Numbered from the stretch's first letter, positions 36,837 to 45,821 are shown. The stretch: 63,335 bases of DNA from Candidatus Marinamargulisbacteria bacterium SCGC AG-410-N11 (GCA_003265895.1 QFBS01000003.1:1-63335), one strand, 5' to 3'. Notes: generated by a model from the sequence alone, not told the origin. Translations and numbers: made by a program.

Positions 36837-37760
36837 ATGAGCTATAACGTTGTATCTGCTTTCTCGTACAGCTTAGCTATTTTGGTAACATGTTGTTGGG
36901 GGGTAAATTTTATATTTGCAAAGGTAGTATTAAGCTACTGGTCGCCATTTGTATTATTGATTATGAGATTTAGTTTAGTAAGTATTTTATTGTTGCCAGT
37001 ATTAATAAAGGGACCTCCTGTAGCTATTAAACAGTTGTTCCCAATTTCAGTTACATTTTCTGTTCTACATTTAACTTGCATGTTTGGAAGTTTATATTTA
37101 GGTTTGAGTGCATCGATTGGTGTTTTAGTTCAGCAGTTAGGGATTCCTTTTTTATTGATTTTATCTGTTTTTTTTCTAAAAGAAAAAGGTAGCTTGGTTA
37201 TATGGATAGGGGTTTTTTGTTCGCTTTTAGGGACATTTTTTTTGATGAATAGTCCAAATAGTATTCAATTTCCAATAGCGTTTATTTTAATGGTTCTAAG
37301 TGCTTTTTTCTTTGCTGTTTATAGTATCCAAATAAAACATATTTCAAAGAAATGTAAACCATTGGAGTTAATAGGATGGATTTCAATTTTATCGTTACCG
37401 ATGGTATTAATTATTGGGATTGTATTTGATAGAAATTTATTAATAACTAGTTTTGGAGTCCCATTAAAGGTATGGATTAGTTTAGGGTACATAGCTGTAG
37501 CGAGTTCGATTACGGCTCATAGTATCTGGTTTTATTTAATATCGAATAATCCTATTCAAAAAATAGCACCTATTATTTTATTAGTTCCGTTAGTAGGGGT
37601 TGCTGCAGGGATTTTGATACTTAATGATGCGTTATCGTTAAAAATAGTGATAGGTGGGATCTTAATGGTTGTAGGTGTTGCTATGATCGTTATAAATAAG
37701 TCAAGTAATCAAAGCAAGATTAAAGCTTCTGGTATTAACGAAAAGATTATAGGAAAGTAA
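36837..37760 (+). CDS. EamA/DMT-family transporter
   Basis: The 307-residue protein shows ten hydrophobic segments in two EamA repeats (the first ends near residue 140, the second starts with FILMVLSAFFFAVYSIQIK). CWGVNFIFAKV at the N-terminus and the second repeat's GVAAGILILND are family-typical. It would export or import a small metabolite such as an amino acid. It lies between the DUF3147 and Memo genes in the same direction. Confidence 0.88.
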   Translation: MSYNVVSAFSYSLAILVTCCWGVNFIFAKVVLSYWSPFVLLIMRFSLVSILLLPVLIKGPPVAIKQLFPISVTFSVLHLTCMFGSLYLGLSASIGVLVQQLGIPFLLILSVFFLKEKGSLVIWIGVFCSLLGTFFLMNSPNSIQFPIAFILMVLSAFFFAVYSIQIKHISKKCKPLELIGWISILSLPMVLIIGIVFDRNLLITSFGVPLKVWISLGYIAVASSITAHSIWFYLISNNPIQKIAPIILLVPLVGVAAGILILNDALSLKIVIGGILMVVGVAMIVINKSSNQSKIKASGINEKIIGK

Positions 37761-37788
37761 ACATCATATTAAGGAGGACTCCGTTATA

Positions 37789-38652
37789 ATGGCAAATAAT
37801 AGTTTTAAGTCTATATTACATACTAAAGGCTGGTACCCTAGTAATAGTAACGATTTAATAGCAATGATTGAGCAAGATCTTTTGCCTGATATAACAGAGA
37901 AGGTCCCAATAAAGGCAGTCATTGTTCCGCATGCAGGGTATGTGTTTTGTTCTAAGGTTATAGGGGCTGTTTTAAGATATGTAAAAGGTCAGCAGTATTC
38001 TAGGATTTTAATGTTAGGCCCTAGTCACTATGTTGAAGCAAGAGGTATAGGCGTAGTTTGTAATTATGATAGTATGGAAACTATTTTAGGGCCCGTTCCT
38101 TTTTTAAAGAGCATTAATACCCAATTAATAAACACAGGCTATTTTGTTGAAGATAATAACGTTCATCAACCGGAGCATGCATTGCAGGTACTATTTCCCT
38201 ATTTACGTATATTGCAACCAGACGTTCCTGTTATACCTATTATTATCGGTCAATTAAATTCGTTAGAGATTGCAGAGATTAGTCTTATTTTGAAACATCT
38301 AATCGATGATCAAACATTAATAGTGATTAGTAGTGATTTTACACATTATGGAAAAAGGTTTGGTTATTTACCTTTTCAGGCTTCTAATGATAAGGCGGTT
38401 TCTGAAGGTGTGCGAGCTATTGATATGGCAGCAATAAACGCTATATTGGATAATGATGTTAGTACATATGATCGGTATATTAAGCAAGCACAGCCTACAA
38501 TTTGTGGTCGGTTTGCTATCCAAATTTTATTAGAGATAATCAAAGATAAAAAAGTTGAAAGTAGCTTAGTTGATTACGTTCAATCAGGAGATATCTCGCG
38601 TGATTGGTCGCATACTGTTAGTTACGCAGGGATTAGATTTAGTGTTAGTTAA
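37789..38652 (+). CDS. Memo-family protein (AmmeMemoRadiSam system protein B)
   Basis: The 287-residue protein is a full-length Memo protein. It has the PHAGYVFC motif near residue 46, MLGPSHYVEARG, the EHALQVLFPYL segment, and the catalytic-like SSDFTHYGKRFG near residue 180. Memo folds like extradiol dioxygenases and carries the three His-type metal ligands. In many bacteria it is paired with AMMECR1 and a radical SAM enzyme; neither is in this window. AAGGAGG is the SD. Confidence 0.9.
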   Translation: MANNSFKSILHTKGWYPSNSNDLIAMIEQDLLPDITEKVPIKAVIVPHAGYVFCSKVIGAVLRYVKGQQYSRILMLGPSHYVEARGIGVVCNYDSMETILGPVPFLKSINTQLINTGYFVEDNNVHQPEHALQVLFPYLRILQPDVPVIPIIIGQLNSLEIAEISLILKHLIDDQTLIVISSDFTHYGKRFGYLPFQASNDKAVSEGVRAIDMAAINAILDNDVSTYDRYIKQAQPTICGRFAIQILLEIIKDKKVESSLVDYVQSGDISRDWSHTVSYAGIRFSVS

Positions 38653-39839
38653 TCCTTATAAGGGTCAAACTCATGTTCTCCAGCCATTACAACGGCCTTT
38701 AAGTAAAGGTGATGCTTGATTTTAATTGTTCCATGATGAAAAGCTAAAACGTCTTCAAGTCGTCGATAGGCCTGTGGCGCTTCGTCTAAGCCGCCACCTC
38801 GAAGTAGGACATTTTTTTTTGATAGCCATTGATTAAGCATGTCCCAAGAGATTGCTCCTGTAGAAATATGTTTTGGTCGCTTAACACCATTTTTGTTTTT
38901 GATCCACTTAGACTTACCAGCGGCTTTGGTTCTACTCATAACACGGCCCGCACCATGTATAGTAGAGTAGAGCGCTTTTTGGCTAGCTGTTGAATCAACA
39001 CCTTGAATAATCACAGAATCATCACCCATAGAGCCTCCAACAAACCCTTCTTGACCAGGAAATGCGGGCGTAGCTCCTTTGCGAATCACATAATAATCAT
39101 CACCTTCATGATTTTCGAGCCATGCATAATTGTGATGATTATGGACTTGGTAAAGGCGTTTAGCGCCAATAATATCTTGAATAGTTTGACAGACCCATTC
39201 ACGCCCGGCATAGGCGTACTGACCGGCAAGTGTCATGCATTGAAGATAACGATGACCGATATCACTAGTTGTATCTAGTAGTGTTTCGATTTGTTTAAAG
39301 GGTTGATTCCACTGTCCAGTTTGGGCAAGCGACAGAAAGCCGCTGGCAATATGATGGCCAAGCCCACGGCTTCCAAAATGAACGCCTATCCAGGTAAGTC
39401 CGCTGTCGTCTTCGAATATATCTACATAGTGATTCCCAGATCCAACAGTTCCAAGTTGTTTTTGAGCAAGATCTTTCATTTTAGATTTAATTTGAGAACT
39501 AGGAAACGCAGACCATAAGTCGTTAGAGAATAGGGGGTGGTCGCATGGTGCATTAGGATTTGTTTGGCCAATACCGAAGCTAATTTTAGATTCAATTTGA
39601 TCTAAAAGCCAGTGTAAGTTAATGTTAGCGAAAGGTTCATCTAGTTGGATGGCCATATTTCCACAAGCAATATCAAAACCCACGCCAGCAGGTGAAATTT
39701 TATGTTTATAAGCAGCAACTCCTCCGATTGGCATAACGTATCCCAGGTGCCCATCGGCCATTAGGGCTGTTTTTTGCGCATTTTTTTTTATGTTATTAAA
39801 TTGTTCTAAAGTATTAGAGTTATGGTTGCCAAAAATCAT
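38649..39839 (-). CDS. rtcB: RNA-splicing ligase RtcB
   Basis: The 396-residue protein has the RtcB metal-binding cores. GVGFDIACGN contains the Cys ligand, GTVGSGNHYVDIFED and HFGSRGLGHH carry His ligands, and TIHGAGRVMSR is in the GMP-transfer region. It joins 2',3'-cyclic phosphate ends to 5'-OH ends using GTP, for RNA repair. No rtcA partner is seen. Its ATG (39839) lacks an SD. A seven-codon ORF with its own GGAGG upstream ends on this ATG and may couple its translation. Confidence 0.93.
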   Translation of the reverse strand: MIFGNHNSNTLEQFNNIKKNAQKTALMADGHLGYVMPIGGVAAYKHKISPAGVGFDIACGNMAIQLDEPFANINLHWLLDQIESKISFGIGQTNPNAPCDHPLFSNDLWSAFPSSQIKSKMKDLAQKQLGTVGSGNHYVDIFEDDSGLTWIGVHFGSRGLGHHIASGFLSLAQTGQWNQPFKQIETLLDTTSDIGHRYLQCMTLAGQYAYAGREWVCQTIQDIIGAKRLYQVHNHHNYAWLENHEGDDYYVIRKGATPAFPGQEGFVGGSMGDDSVIIQGVDSTASQKALYSTIHGAGRVMSRTKAAGKSKWIKNKNGVKRPKHISTGAISWDMLNQWLSKKNVLLRGGGLDEAPQAYRRLEDVLAFHHGTIKIKHHLYLKAVVMAGEHEFDPYKD

Positions 39840-39859
39840 GATATAACAGACTGAGACAT
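39836..39859 (-). CDS. Seven-codon leader ORF coupled to rtcB
   Basis: GGAGG at 39871-39875 is followed eleven bases later by an ORF MSQSVIS whose TGA overlaps the rtcB ATG. Coupling of this kind supplies initiation to a gene lacking its own SD. It is short, and chance is possible. Confidence 0.3.
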   Translation of the reverse strand: MSQSVIS

Positions 39860-40120
39860 AAGTTAAATAACCTCCAATATAAACTTACATATAATTTAAA
39901 TGTATTGTAGCAATAGAGTGGGTGAAAATAAAAATTATAAAAAGAGGGGAGTATTAAGAATCATATAAAATAGATCTAGTAATGTTTGATAAAAGAATAT
40001 TACTGAGAGAAAGCTCCAAAAAAATAACAATAACTTCTAAAATTATAAAAATGGTACCAAAGGACCATTGTGTATCCTATTTATTTTTAATAAGCTGAGG
40101 AAAAATAAAAGGAGAATTAA

Positions 40121-41332
40121 ATGAAAAATAAAATAAAAATTATAAATTATATGATATTGGCTATTGTAGTGAATTGTATATTTAGTTGTACTTCAGCTAA
40201 AGTTTTGGAAAATGACTCCATATTGTTTGGAAGGGGCGATTTAAGTGATGTGAAAGTGTATGATGAAATCGACCAATCAAGTGTGGAAATAGGTATTAAA
40301 GAATTTGAATTTACGTCTAAAATGAATATACCATTTACTGCCAATTATTCTGTTAGACCGATATCTATAGAATATTATACTGTTGGTCCGAAAAATCAAT
40401 CTGTAAAAGTATCTGCAAGCGTCAGTATCCCTAAAGATGTTAAGGCAGCATTACCGATTGTTGTTATTAACCCAGGTACAAGATATCTTAAATCAGAAGA
40501 TTCTAACTATTCTAGTAGAACTCTTTATGCTAGTAGTGGTTATATAGCAGTATCTCCTCATTATATTGGTTATGGTGTATCAGGTATACCTCATCCCTAT
40601 TTACATGCAAAGACACTTGCATTTACGGTTATTGACATGATTCGAGCAACTAAGCAATTAATGATAGAAAAAAATATTTTACATAATGGGCAGATATTTA
40701 TGACAGGTTATTCGGAAGGTGGCTATGCCACAATGGCAGCTGCAAAAGTGATAGAAGAATCTTTGGGTCATGAAATCCAGTTAACAGCAATTGCTCCAAA
40801 TGCTGGAAGTTTTGATATGTCATCGTTGGTACAGACGATATTAAATTCATCGATGATTTACCCACACCCTGCAGCTATTCCATTTTTAGTATTTAGTTAT
40901 AATGATATTTATGATTTAGAAAATCAAGTGGGTCCAATTTTAAGGGCAGATGTTAAAAAAATTAAACCGATGTATAATGGGCAGTATACAAGAACTGAAA
41001 TCAATAGGCAGTTACCAGACGTACCGGTAATGATGTTTACAGAATCATTTGTTCAAAAAGTGAGGGGGGGAGAAGTAGGATTAGTGACGGCTGTGTTAAA
41101 AGAAAATGATGTATATCGATGGACTCCAAAAGTTAAGGTGCGGATGCATCATTGTATATCAGATATTGAGGTTTCTTATCAGCATTCCAAGACAGCCCTT
41201 AATTATTTTCATAGTAATGGGGCTAATCATGTTGAGTTAATTGACCCCATGCCGAACGCTAATCATTTAGATGGGTATTATGTTGCTCAAATTGAGACAA
41301 AAAAGTGGTTTGATATGTTGGTAAAGCGATGA
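40121..41332 (+). CDS. Lipoprotein alpha/beta-hydrolase (esterase/lipase-like)
   Basis: The 403-residue protein has a lipoprotein signal with lipobox IFSC (Cys23) and an AAAGGAG SD. The hydrolase fold shows VVINPGT (oxyanion side), GYVAVSPHYIGYG-like region, the nucleophile elbow GYSEGGY (Ser198), and a late NHVELIDP and NAN.HLDG region that may carry the histidine. It resembles secretory lipases and feruloyl-type esterases. It is outer-membrane or surface located. The next gene, a membrane LuxR-type regulator, overlaps it by four bases, suggesting the two form one sensing unit. Confidence 0.8.
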   Translation: MKNKIKIINYMILAIVVNCIFSCTSAKVLENDSILFGRGDLSDVKVYDEIDQSSVEIGIKEFEFTSKMNIPFTANYSVRPISIEYYTVGPKNQSVKVSASVSIPKDVKAALPIVVINPGTRYLKSEDSNYSSRTLYASSGYIAVSPHYIGYGVSGIPHPYLHAKTLAFTVIDMIRATKQLMIEKNILHNGQIFMTGYSEGGYATMAAAKVIEESLGHEIQLTAIAPNAGSFDMSSLVQTILNSSMIYPHPAAIPFLVFSYNDIYDLENQVGPILRADVKKIKPMYNGQYTRTEINRQLPDVPVMMFTESFVQKVRGGEVGLVTAVLKENDVYRWTPKVKVRMHHCISDIEVSYQHSKTALNYFHSNGANHVELIDPMPNANHLDGYYVAQIETKKWFDMLVKR

Positions 41333-42303
41333 TCTATAGTCTATTAATATTATATTTTATAGCGATTTCAGTGGGTAGTTGTTCGTTTTTATTGTGTTGG
41401 ATAACGAATAGGGTTTATCGATTGCCGGTAATACGCGCTCATTTTATCTTATTTTTGATGTTAACGATAATATTATTTGTTGATATTTCAATGATTGTTT
41501 TTAGTTGGATTGAAAATCAGTCGGAGTGGTATATTTGGGCCAGTGTACTTTTGAATTTTATTTTAAATATAGCACAGTGTGGTATCGTGTATGCTATTCC
41601 ACAATTTTATTTAAGGTTAACAGATAATATTTATCGTAATATAGTTGAAAAGGTGACTTATTATTTGATGGCTATTTTTATAGGTTGTATAACGATTATA
41701 TACTTAATTAAGGGTAGTCATATTAGAATGATGTCGAGTATCTTTTTTTGGGTTTTAGATACCATTATTTTAATTGAGATCGTATTAGCTGTTTATGTTT
41801 GTATTATCGCAATAAAAAGAACTCAAGAGGGGTTATTGCGACGTATAATAAAAGCGAATAGTATTTTACTGCCAATGGTTACAGTTGGTATATTTTTAGA
41901 TTTATTTAGAGATAAGATTTCTTTTTTAAATTTAGAGAGTTTAGGAAGTTTTAGATTTTACACAGTGTTTTATATAATATGGAGTATGGTGTTTGTATGG
42001 TATACATTGCAAATTTTATTAAAAAAACTTCCACGTAATCAAGCGAATAAAACCAGGGAATTAATAGTGAAACATAACATTACGAGCCGAGAAGAAGAGG
42101 TTGTAATGAACATGGCCATGGGGTTGTCAAATAAATTAATAGCAAAAAAATTATATATATCGATATCAACAGTTAAGCGTCACATTCAGAATATATATGA
42201 AAAAACAGGAGTGAACAACCGAATGTTATTAATGAAAAAGTTTGAAATAAATGCATTAAATGAGCTACCCATACTAAAAAGCCCTGAAATAAAAGCAGGT
42301 TAG
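41329..42303 (+). CDS. Seven-helix membrane protein with LuxR-type HTH
   Basis: The 324-residue protein has about seven hydrophobic helices over residues 1-225. A cytoplasmic C-terminal LuxR/GerE helix-turn-helix follows at about 245-310 (SREEEVVMNMAMGLSNKLIA, then ISISTVKRHIQNIYEKTGVN). A membrane-bound DNA-binding regulator could directly convert an external signal into transcription. It is translationally coupled (ATGA) to the upstream esterase lipoprotein, which may supply or remove the ligand. Target genes are unknown. Confidence 0.85.
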   Translation: MIYSLLILYFIAISVGSCSFLLCWITNRVYRLPVIRAHFILFLMLTIILFVDISMIVFSWIENQSEWYIWASVLLNFILNIAQCGIVYAIPQFYLRLTDNIYRNIVEKVTYYLMAIFIGCITIIYLIKGSHIRMMSSIFFWVLDTIILIEIVLAVYVCIIAIKRTQEGLLRRIIKANSILLPMVTVGIFLDLFRDKISFLNLESLGSFRFYTVFYIIWSMVFVWYTLQILLKKLPRNQANKTRELIVKHNITSREEEVVMNMAMGLSNKLIAKKLYISISTVKRHIQNIYEKTGVNNRMLLMKKFEINALNELPILKSPEIKAG

Positions 42304-42324
42304 ACTTTAATTGATAAAAAGAGT

Positions 42325-42351
42325 TGATAATGCGAACGGGTTGCGTTATTA
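42325..42351. promoter_or_regulatory. Imperfect palindrome upstream of the CobW-type gene
   Basis: TGATAATGC and GCGTTATTA are arms of a 27-base imperfect inverted repeat centred on G at 42338, about 42 bp before the GTPase start. Position and AT-rich arms suit a metal-regulator operator such as Zur, but the match to Zur consensus is poor. Confidence 0.3.
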
Positions 42352-42392
42352 TTAGCACTTGTTTTTAAATTAAATTTAAATTGGAGTATTTA

Positions 42393-43622
42393 ATGAATAA
42401 AAAATTACCAGTTACAGTACTGTCTGGCTTTTTAGGGGCTGGAAAAACAACGTTATTAAATCGGATATTAAATAACCGAAAAAATTTAAAGGTTGCCGTG
42501 ATAGTCAATGACATGTCAGAAATAAATATTGATTCTCAGCTAATTAAAAATGGAGAAGCTAGCTTAAGTAGAACTGAAGAAAAATTAGTTGAAATGTCGA
42601 ATGGTTGCATATGTTGTACATTACGAGAGGACTTGTTATTAGAAATCAAACGGCTTGCTCAAGAAAACCGGTTTGATTATTTAGTGATAGAGTCGACAGG
42701 TATAAGTGAGCCATTGCCTGTGGCAGAAACCTTTACATTTGAAGATGAGGAAGGCGATTCACTATCTGACTATTCTCGATTAGATACAATGGTAACGGTA
42801 GTTGATGCTGTCAACTTTTTTGATAACTTAGATTCCATGGAGTCTCTAAAAGATAGGGGTGAGGAGTTAGGTGACGATGATGAGCGAAGTATTGTAGATT
42901 TATTAGTCGACCAGCTTGAGTTTGCCAATGTAATTCTCTTAAATAAAAGTAGCGAGATTAAACCAGAGCATTTAAAAAGAGTTAAAGGTGTTATTAGGGC
43001 TCTTAATACTGATGCAAAAATAATAGAGACTAGTTATTCAGAAGTTGATTTAAAAGAGGTATTAAATACAAACTTATTTGATTTTGAAAAAGCATCACAG
43101 TCGCCTGGATGGTTAAAAGAAATGAGAGGGGAGCATATTCCTGAATCTGAAGAATATGGTATTTCAAGTTTAAGTTTTAAATCAGATCGTCCTTTTCACC
43201 CTGAAAGGTTTATAAATTTTGTACAATCAAATCTTGATGGTTTATATCGAGTAAAAGGTTATTTTTGGTTATCAACAAGAATGGACCATGTAGGTCAGAT
43301 TAGTATTGCTGGTAAATTAGCCGAATTGTCTCCAGCCGGTAAATGGTGGGCAGCGGTTCCAAAAAATGAATGGGACTTAGATGATAAAGATATGATAGAA
43401 ACTATAAGGCAAAATTGGAAAGAGCCGTATGGCGATCGCCGACAAGAGTTAGTATTTATTGGAACAGAACTTGATAAAGATAGCATAAGAAAGCGGTTAG
43501 AGAGTTGTTTATTAACAGAAGAAGAGTATCAAGAAGGCCCTGAAAAGTGGGAAGCACATACAGATCCAGTCCCTCCATGGAGATTTGTAGAAGAGCCAGA
43601 ATTAGAAACCAGCCCTGCATAA
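42393..43622 (+). CDS. CobW-family GTPase, ZigA/ZNG1-type zinc metallochaperone
   Basis: The ATG at 42393 follows GGAG by six bases and gives 409 residues. The P-loop is GFLGAGKTTLLN, the metal motif CxCC is in GCICCTLREDLL, ESTGISEPLP matches switch regions, and LLNKSSEI is the base-recognition motif (NKSS instead of NKxD). The C-terminal CobW domain contains KGYFWLSTRMD. The protein would hand zinc to client metalloproteins under starvation. A palindrome upstream could be its operator. Confidence 0.88.
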   Translation: MNKKLPVTVLSGFLGAGKTTLLNRILNNRKNLKVAVIVNDMSEINIDSQLIKNGEASLSRTEEKLVEMSNGCICCTLREDLLLEIKRLAQENRFDYLVIESTGISEPLPVAETFTFEDEEGDSLSDYSRLDTMVTVVDAVNFFDNLDSMESLKDRGEELGDDDERSIVDLLVDQLEFANVILLNKSSEIKPEHLKRVKGVIRALNTDAKIIETSYSEVDLKEVLNTNLFDFEKASQSPGWLKEMRGEHIPESEEYGISSLSFKSDRPFHPERFINFVQSNLDGLYRVKGYFWLSTRMDHVGQISIAGKLAELSPAGKWWAAVPKNEWDLDDKDMIETIRQNWKEPYGDRRQELVFIGTELDKDSIRKRLESCLLTEEEYQEGPEKWEAHTDPVPPWRFVEEPELETSPA

Positions 43623-43635
43623 TCAAATTAAAAAT

Positions 43636-43660
43636 TAAGGGAGCGACGCAAGCTCCCTTA
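43636..43660 (+). terminator. Terminator-like hairpin after the CobW-type gene
   Basis: TAAGGGAGC pairs with GCTCCCTTA around a seven-base loop, 13 bp past the stop codon. The trailing AAACCTTTC is weak for termination, but the stem is strong. Confidence 0.6.
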
Positions 43661-43745
43661 AAACCTTTCATAACAAACCTAACGAGTAATTAAATAACCC
43701 AAAAAGCAAGCAAAGAAAAGCGAAAACGATCCCTTAAAGCGTTAT

Positions 43746-43847
43746 AAATTCCCAAGAAGGCAACGAGGCCGAAAGGTTAAATCGTGAGTGGCCTTCACAA
43801 AGTGAAGCCGATTCCGAACGTAGGTATCGTTGTTTTCTTGGGGATTT
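43746..43847. repeat. 102-base structured inverted repeat next to tRNA-Ser
   Basis: Twenty-one-base arms (43746-43766 and 43827-43847) match at about 18 positions, with AAATTCCCAAGAA against TTCTTGGGGATTT and CAACGA against TCGTTG. Inside is a second hairpin, GGCCTTCAC with GTGAAGCC. On the minus strand it starts 13 bases after the tRNA end. It has the same size and plan as the element at 59389. It could be a palindromic repeat, a MITE remnant or a structured RNA. The remaining bases of the 43623-44076 gap show nothing else but the terminator and the tRNA. Confidence 0.5.
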
Positions 43848-43860
43848 AGAAATGCTTTAA

Positions 43861-43950
43861 TGGCGGAAAGGGTGGGATTCGAACCCACGATACAGTTGCC
43901 TATATACACGCGTTCCAGGCGTGCTCCTTAAACCACTCGGACACCTTTCC
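43861..43950 (-). tRNA. tRNA-Ser (GGA)
   Basis: The 90-base gene has acceptor arms GGAAAGG and CCTTTCC, anticodon loop CTGGAAC (GGA), a long variable arm as expected for serine, GGGTTCGAATCCC as T-arm and an encoded CCA. Confidence 0.97.
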
Positions 43951-44076
43951 AATCACCAGTAATAATACTCATAAACAAAAAACATTTCAAGTGAAAAGCG
44001 TAAATTATAACGTTTGAAATTAAAAAAAAAGCCCCTAAATCAAAAATTCAAATCCCAAACAAAAATAGACAATCAA

Positions 44077-44382
44077 TTATTGAATTAAAACAAAAAACAG
44101 TGATACGCTACAAATAAATAAAAAGCCATAAAATAAACGACTAATAATAGGTCTATAATTCCCTAAAAAGATATCCAGTCCAGCTAACGCCACAAAAGAG
44201 ATCCCAACGGACCAGAAAAATGTAACGCCTAAGTTATCGGTAATCGTATGATAAAGGTAGTCTATAGAGTAGTAGTTTAATCGAGTCAGTTGAAAACAGC
44301 AATATAAGACACTGATAAAACAGCCTATTAAAATAGCTTTAATAAAAGACTTAACAATAATATTTAAATGAGATAGAACCAC
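44077..44382 (-). CDS. Small membrane protein
   Basis: The 101-residue protein has three membrane helices (about residues 8-30, 50-70 and 80-100). It starts at GTG after TTGGAG. It is 20 residues longer than most phage holins and lacks recognised motifs. It is divergent from the next gene and unlinked to neighbours. Function unknown. Confidence 0.5.
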   Translation of the reverse strand: MVLSHLNIIVKSFIKAILIGCFISVLYCCFQLTRLNYYSIDYLYHTITDNLGVTFFWSVGISFVALAGLDIFLGNYRPIISRLFYGFLFICSVSLFFVLIQ

Positions 44383-44501
44383 AAGAACTCCAAAAAAATA
44401 CTAAATAAGTTTTAAATTTAACAATTATGGGTATTATATAATATAAGGCTATTATTTTAAATGCTAAAGTTAATAGCTATCAAACTCATGAGGGGGAGGG
44501 T

Positions 44502-44936
44502 ATGAAACCGATAAATCCAGATCATTTATATCGTCAAGATATTTATTTTGACCATGTCGAAAATTCTCCTATTATGAGCTATAGACGCTTTTATAAGATC
44601 TTTAGTCCTGGCGATCGTCAGGTGATTCAAAGACATCAACTTGAGAAATGGTGTCAGTCTTTAATATCGAAATATTCATTAGGGTTAGTTATTCAGATCA
44701 AAACTAAAAAAAAGCATAAGCTTTTAGTAAATATACAGTCCAAGTATATTAAAATAGTTTACCAAAAAAAAATAAATAACTATAGCCGATTAATTTATAA
44801 TGTAGAGACTGGGGTGGGTTATTCCGATAACCAATTAGTAACGCTTGATGACTGGGTATCAACTTTAGCTATAATAACCAAAAAAGTCCAAATACATAAT
44901 ATTGTAATTTGGAAAGTAGAGGAGGCGGAAAAATGA
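44502..44936 (+). CDS. Unknown protein, first of a coupled pair
   Basis: The 144-residue protein follows a very strong SD (GAGGGGGAGGG). It has an aromatic, basic N-terminus (HLYRQDIYFDHVENSP) and a middle with many Lys/Ile-rich beta-like segments (LGLVIQIKTKKKHKLLVNIQ). There is no signal peptide or known motif. Its stop overlaps the start of the following 64-residue gene by three bases. I do not recognise it. Confidence 0.5.
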   Translation: MKPINPDHLYRQDIYFDHVENSPIMSYRRFYKIFSPGDRQVIQRHQLEKWCQSLISKYSLGLVIQIKTKKKHKLLVNIQSKYIKIVYQKKINNYSRLIYNVETGVGYSDNQLVTLDDWVSTLAIITKKVQIHNIVIWKVEEAEK

Positions 44937-45127
44937 CGTCTTCATTTCAAGAAGAGCTATATAATGATTTAGAGTATGAAGAATTAAAGTCCTTAACATG
45001 CGAAAAGGGGCAGGTTCTTATCGATATTACAGACGATATTAAAGATGACTATAAGTTGCTAGAGTTATTAATTAAGCGATTAAGTGGTTATGTTTCTCAA
45101 ATCAAAGAAAGTCAGTCTAATAATTAA
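44933..45127 (+). CDS. Small acidic protein, second of the coupled pair
   Basis: The ATG at 44933 overlaps the previous TGA (ATGA) and is preceded by GGAGGCGG. It gives 64 residues, strongly acidic in the first half (FQEELYNDLEYEELKSL, DITDDIKDDYK) and with a helical end. The coupling suggests a small partner or antitoxin-like subunit of the 144-residue protein. That is a guess without a known family. Confidence 0.5.
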   Translation: MTSSFQEELYNDLEYEELKSLTCEKGQVLIDITDDIKDDYKLLELLIKRLSGYVSQIKESQSNN

Positions 45128-45128
45128 A

Positions 45129-45821
45129 TTAAGACCATTTAAGGTGGCACGTTAATGTAGCAAGAACCTTAATGTCCGTATTACCAATCGAAAATGACTG
45201 TCCAACATAATCAGGGAAGAAAGATGTGTATAGGTTTGTATCTCCTGAATTGAGTTGGTATTGTTGAATGTTTATAGTTCCTTTAATATCAATAAGTACA
45301 ATTTGATTAGCTTTTATATTATTAAATTGCGTATCAAATACCAATAAGTCGTTTTGTAGAATATGTAAGGCCGGGATCGATTTTTGAGGTTGAAAACCAA
45401 AGCATGTATCCGCAATTTGAAACGGAAAAGGAATCGTATTGTCAGGTACGTCCAATAAATGACCCTCTTTAAATATGGCAGGTAAATTAAAGAAAATAGG
45501 AAGTTGCATGGCGTGTTCGGTAGTTGGTCTATTAAGTTTAATATCAAGTTTCAATTTATTAATATGGTTATGGAATTGAGTTAATTCGGTAGATGTTTTT
45601 TTTTCTACTGCAGCCTGTAAAAATAAGATTTGATCTTCAAGATCCATATTAAGCTCTTTAATTAACGTCATGCAGTGTTGAAAGCTGGGTGGGCTTTGCG
45701 CTCCTTTTTCAACTGTCGAAAAATAAGTTCGGCTAACGTTTAATGACCTGGCTAGGTCAGACCCTTTAAGTCCGTTATTAATACGATGCCGCTTGAGTTG
45801 TTCTGAGAATTCAGTATCCAT
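45129..45821 (-). CDS. XRE-family regulator with degenerate S24-like domain
   Basis: The 230-residue protein has an N-terminal helix-turn-helix (residues 9-60, GLKGSDLARSLNVSRTYFST). The C-terminal half resembles the LexA/CI S24 peptidase fold (ALHILQNDLLVFD..ANQIVLIDIKG). The catalytic Ser of the usual SMxP motif is not visible, so autocleavage is unlikely. It could be a phage-type repressor that has lost self-cleavage or a general regulator. It is convergent with the small acidic gene. No phage genes are seen in the window. Confidence 0.7.
   Translation of the reverse strand: MDTEFSEQLKRHRINNGLKGSDLARSLNVSRTYFSTVEKGAQSPPSFQHCMTLIKELNMDLEDQILFLQAAVEKKTSTELTQFHNHINKLKLDIKLNRPTTEHAMQLPIFFNLPAIFKEGHLLDVPDNTIPFPFQIADTCFGFQPQKSIPALHILQNDLLVFDTQFNNIKANQIVLIDIKGTINIQQYQLNSGDTNLYTSFFPDYVGQSFSIGNTDIKVLATLTCHLKWS

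Noticed and set aside
39003..39518. Open frames antisense to rtcB
   Set aside because: Shadow frames without SD; the rtcB product matches its family throughout.
43746..43847. SRP RNA, tmRNA, 6S or RNase P RNA
   Set aside because: The size and conserved cores of these RNAs do not match; only inverted repeats are seen.
45129..45821. Active LexA/CI-type self-cleaving repressor
   Set aside because: The Ser-Lys catalytic pair of S24 peptidases is not visible in the sequence.
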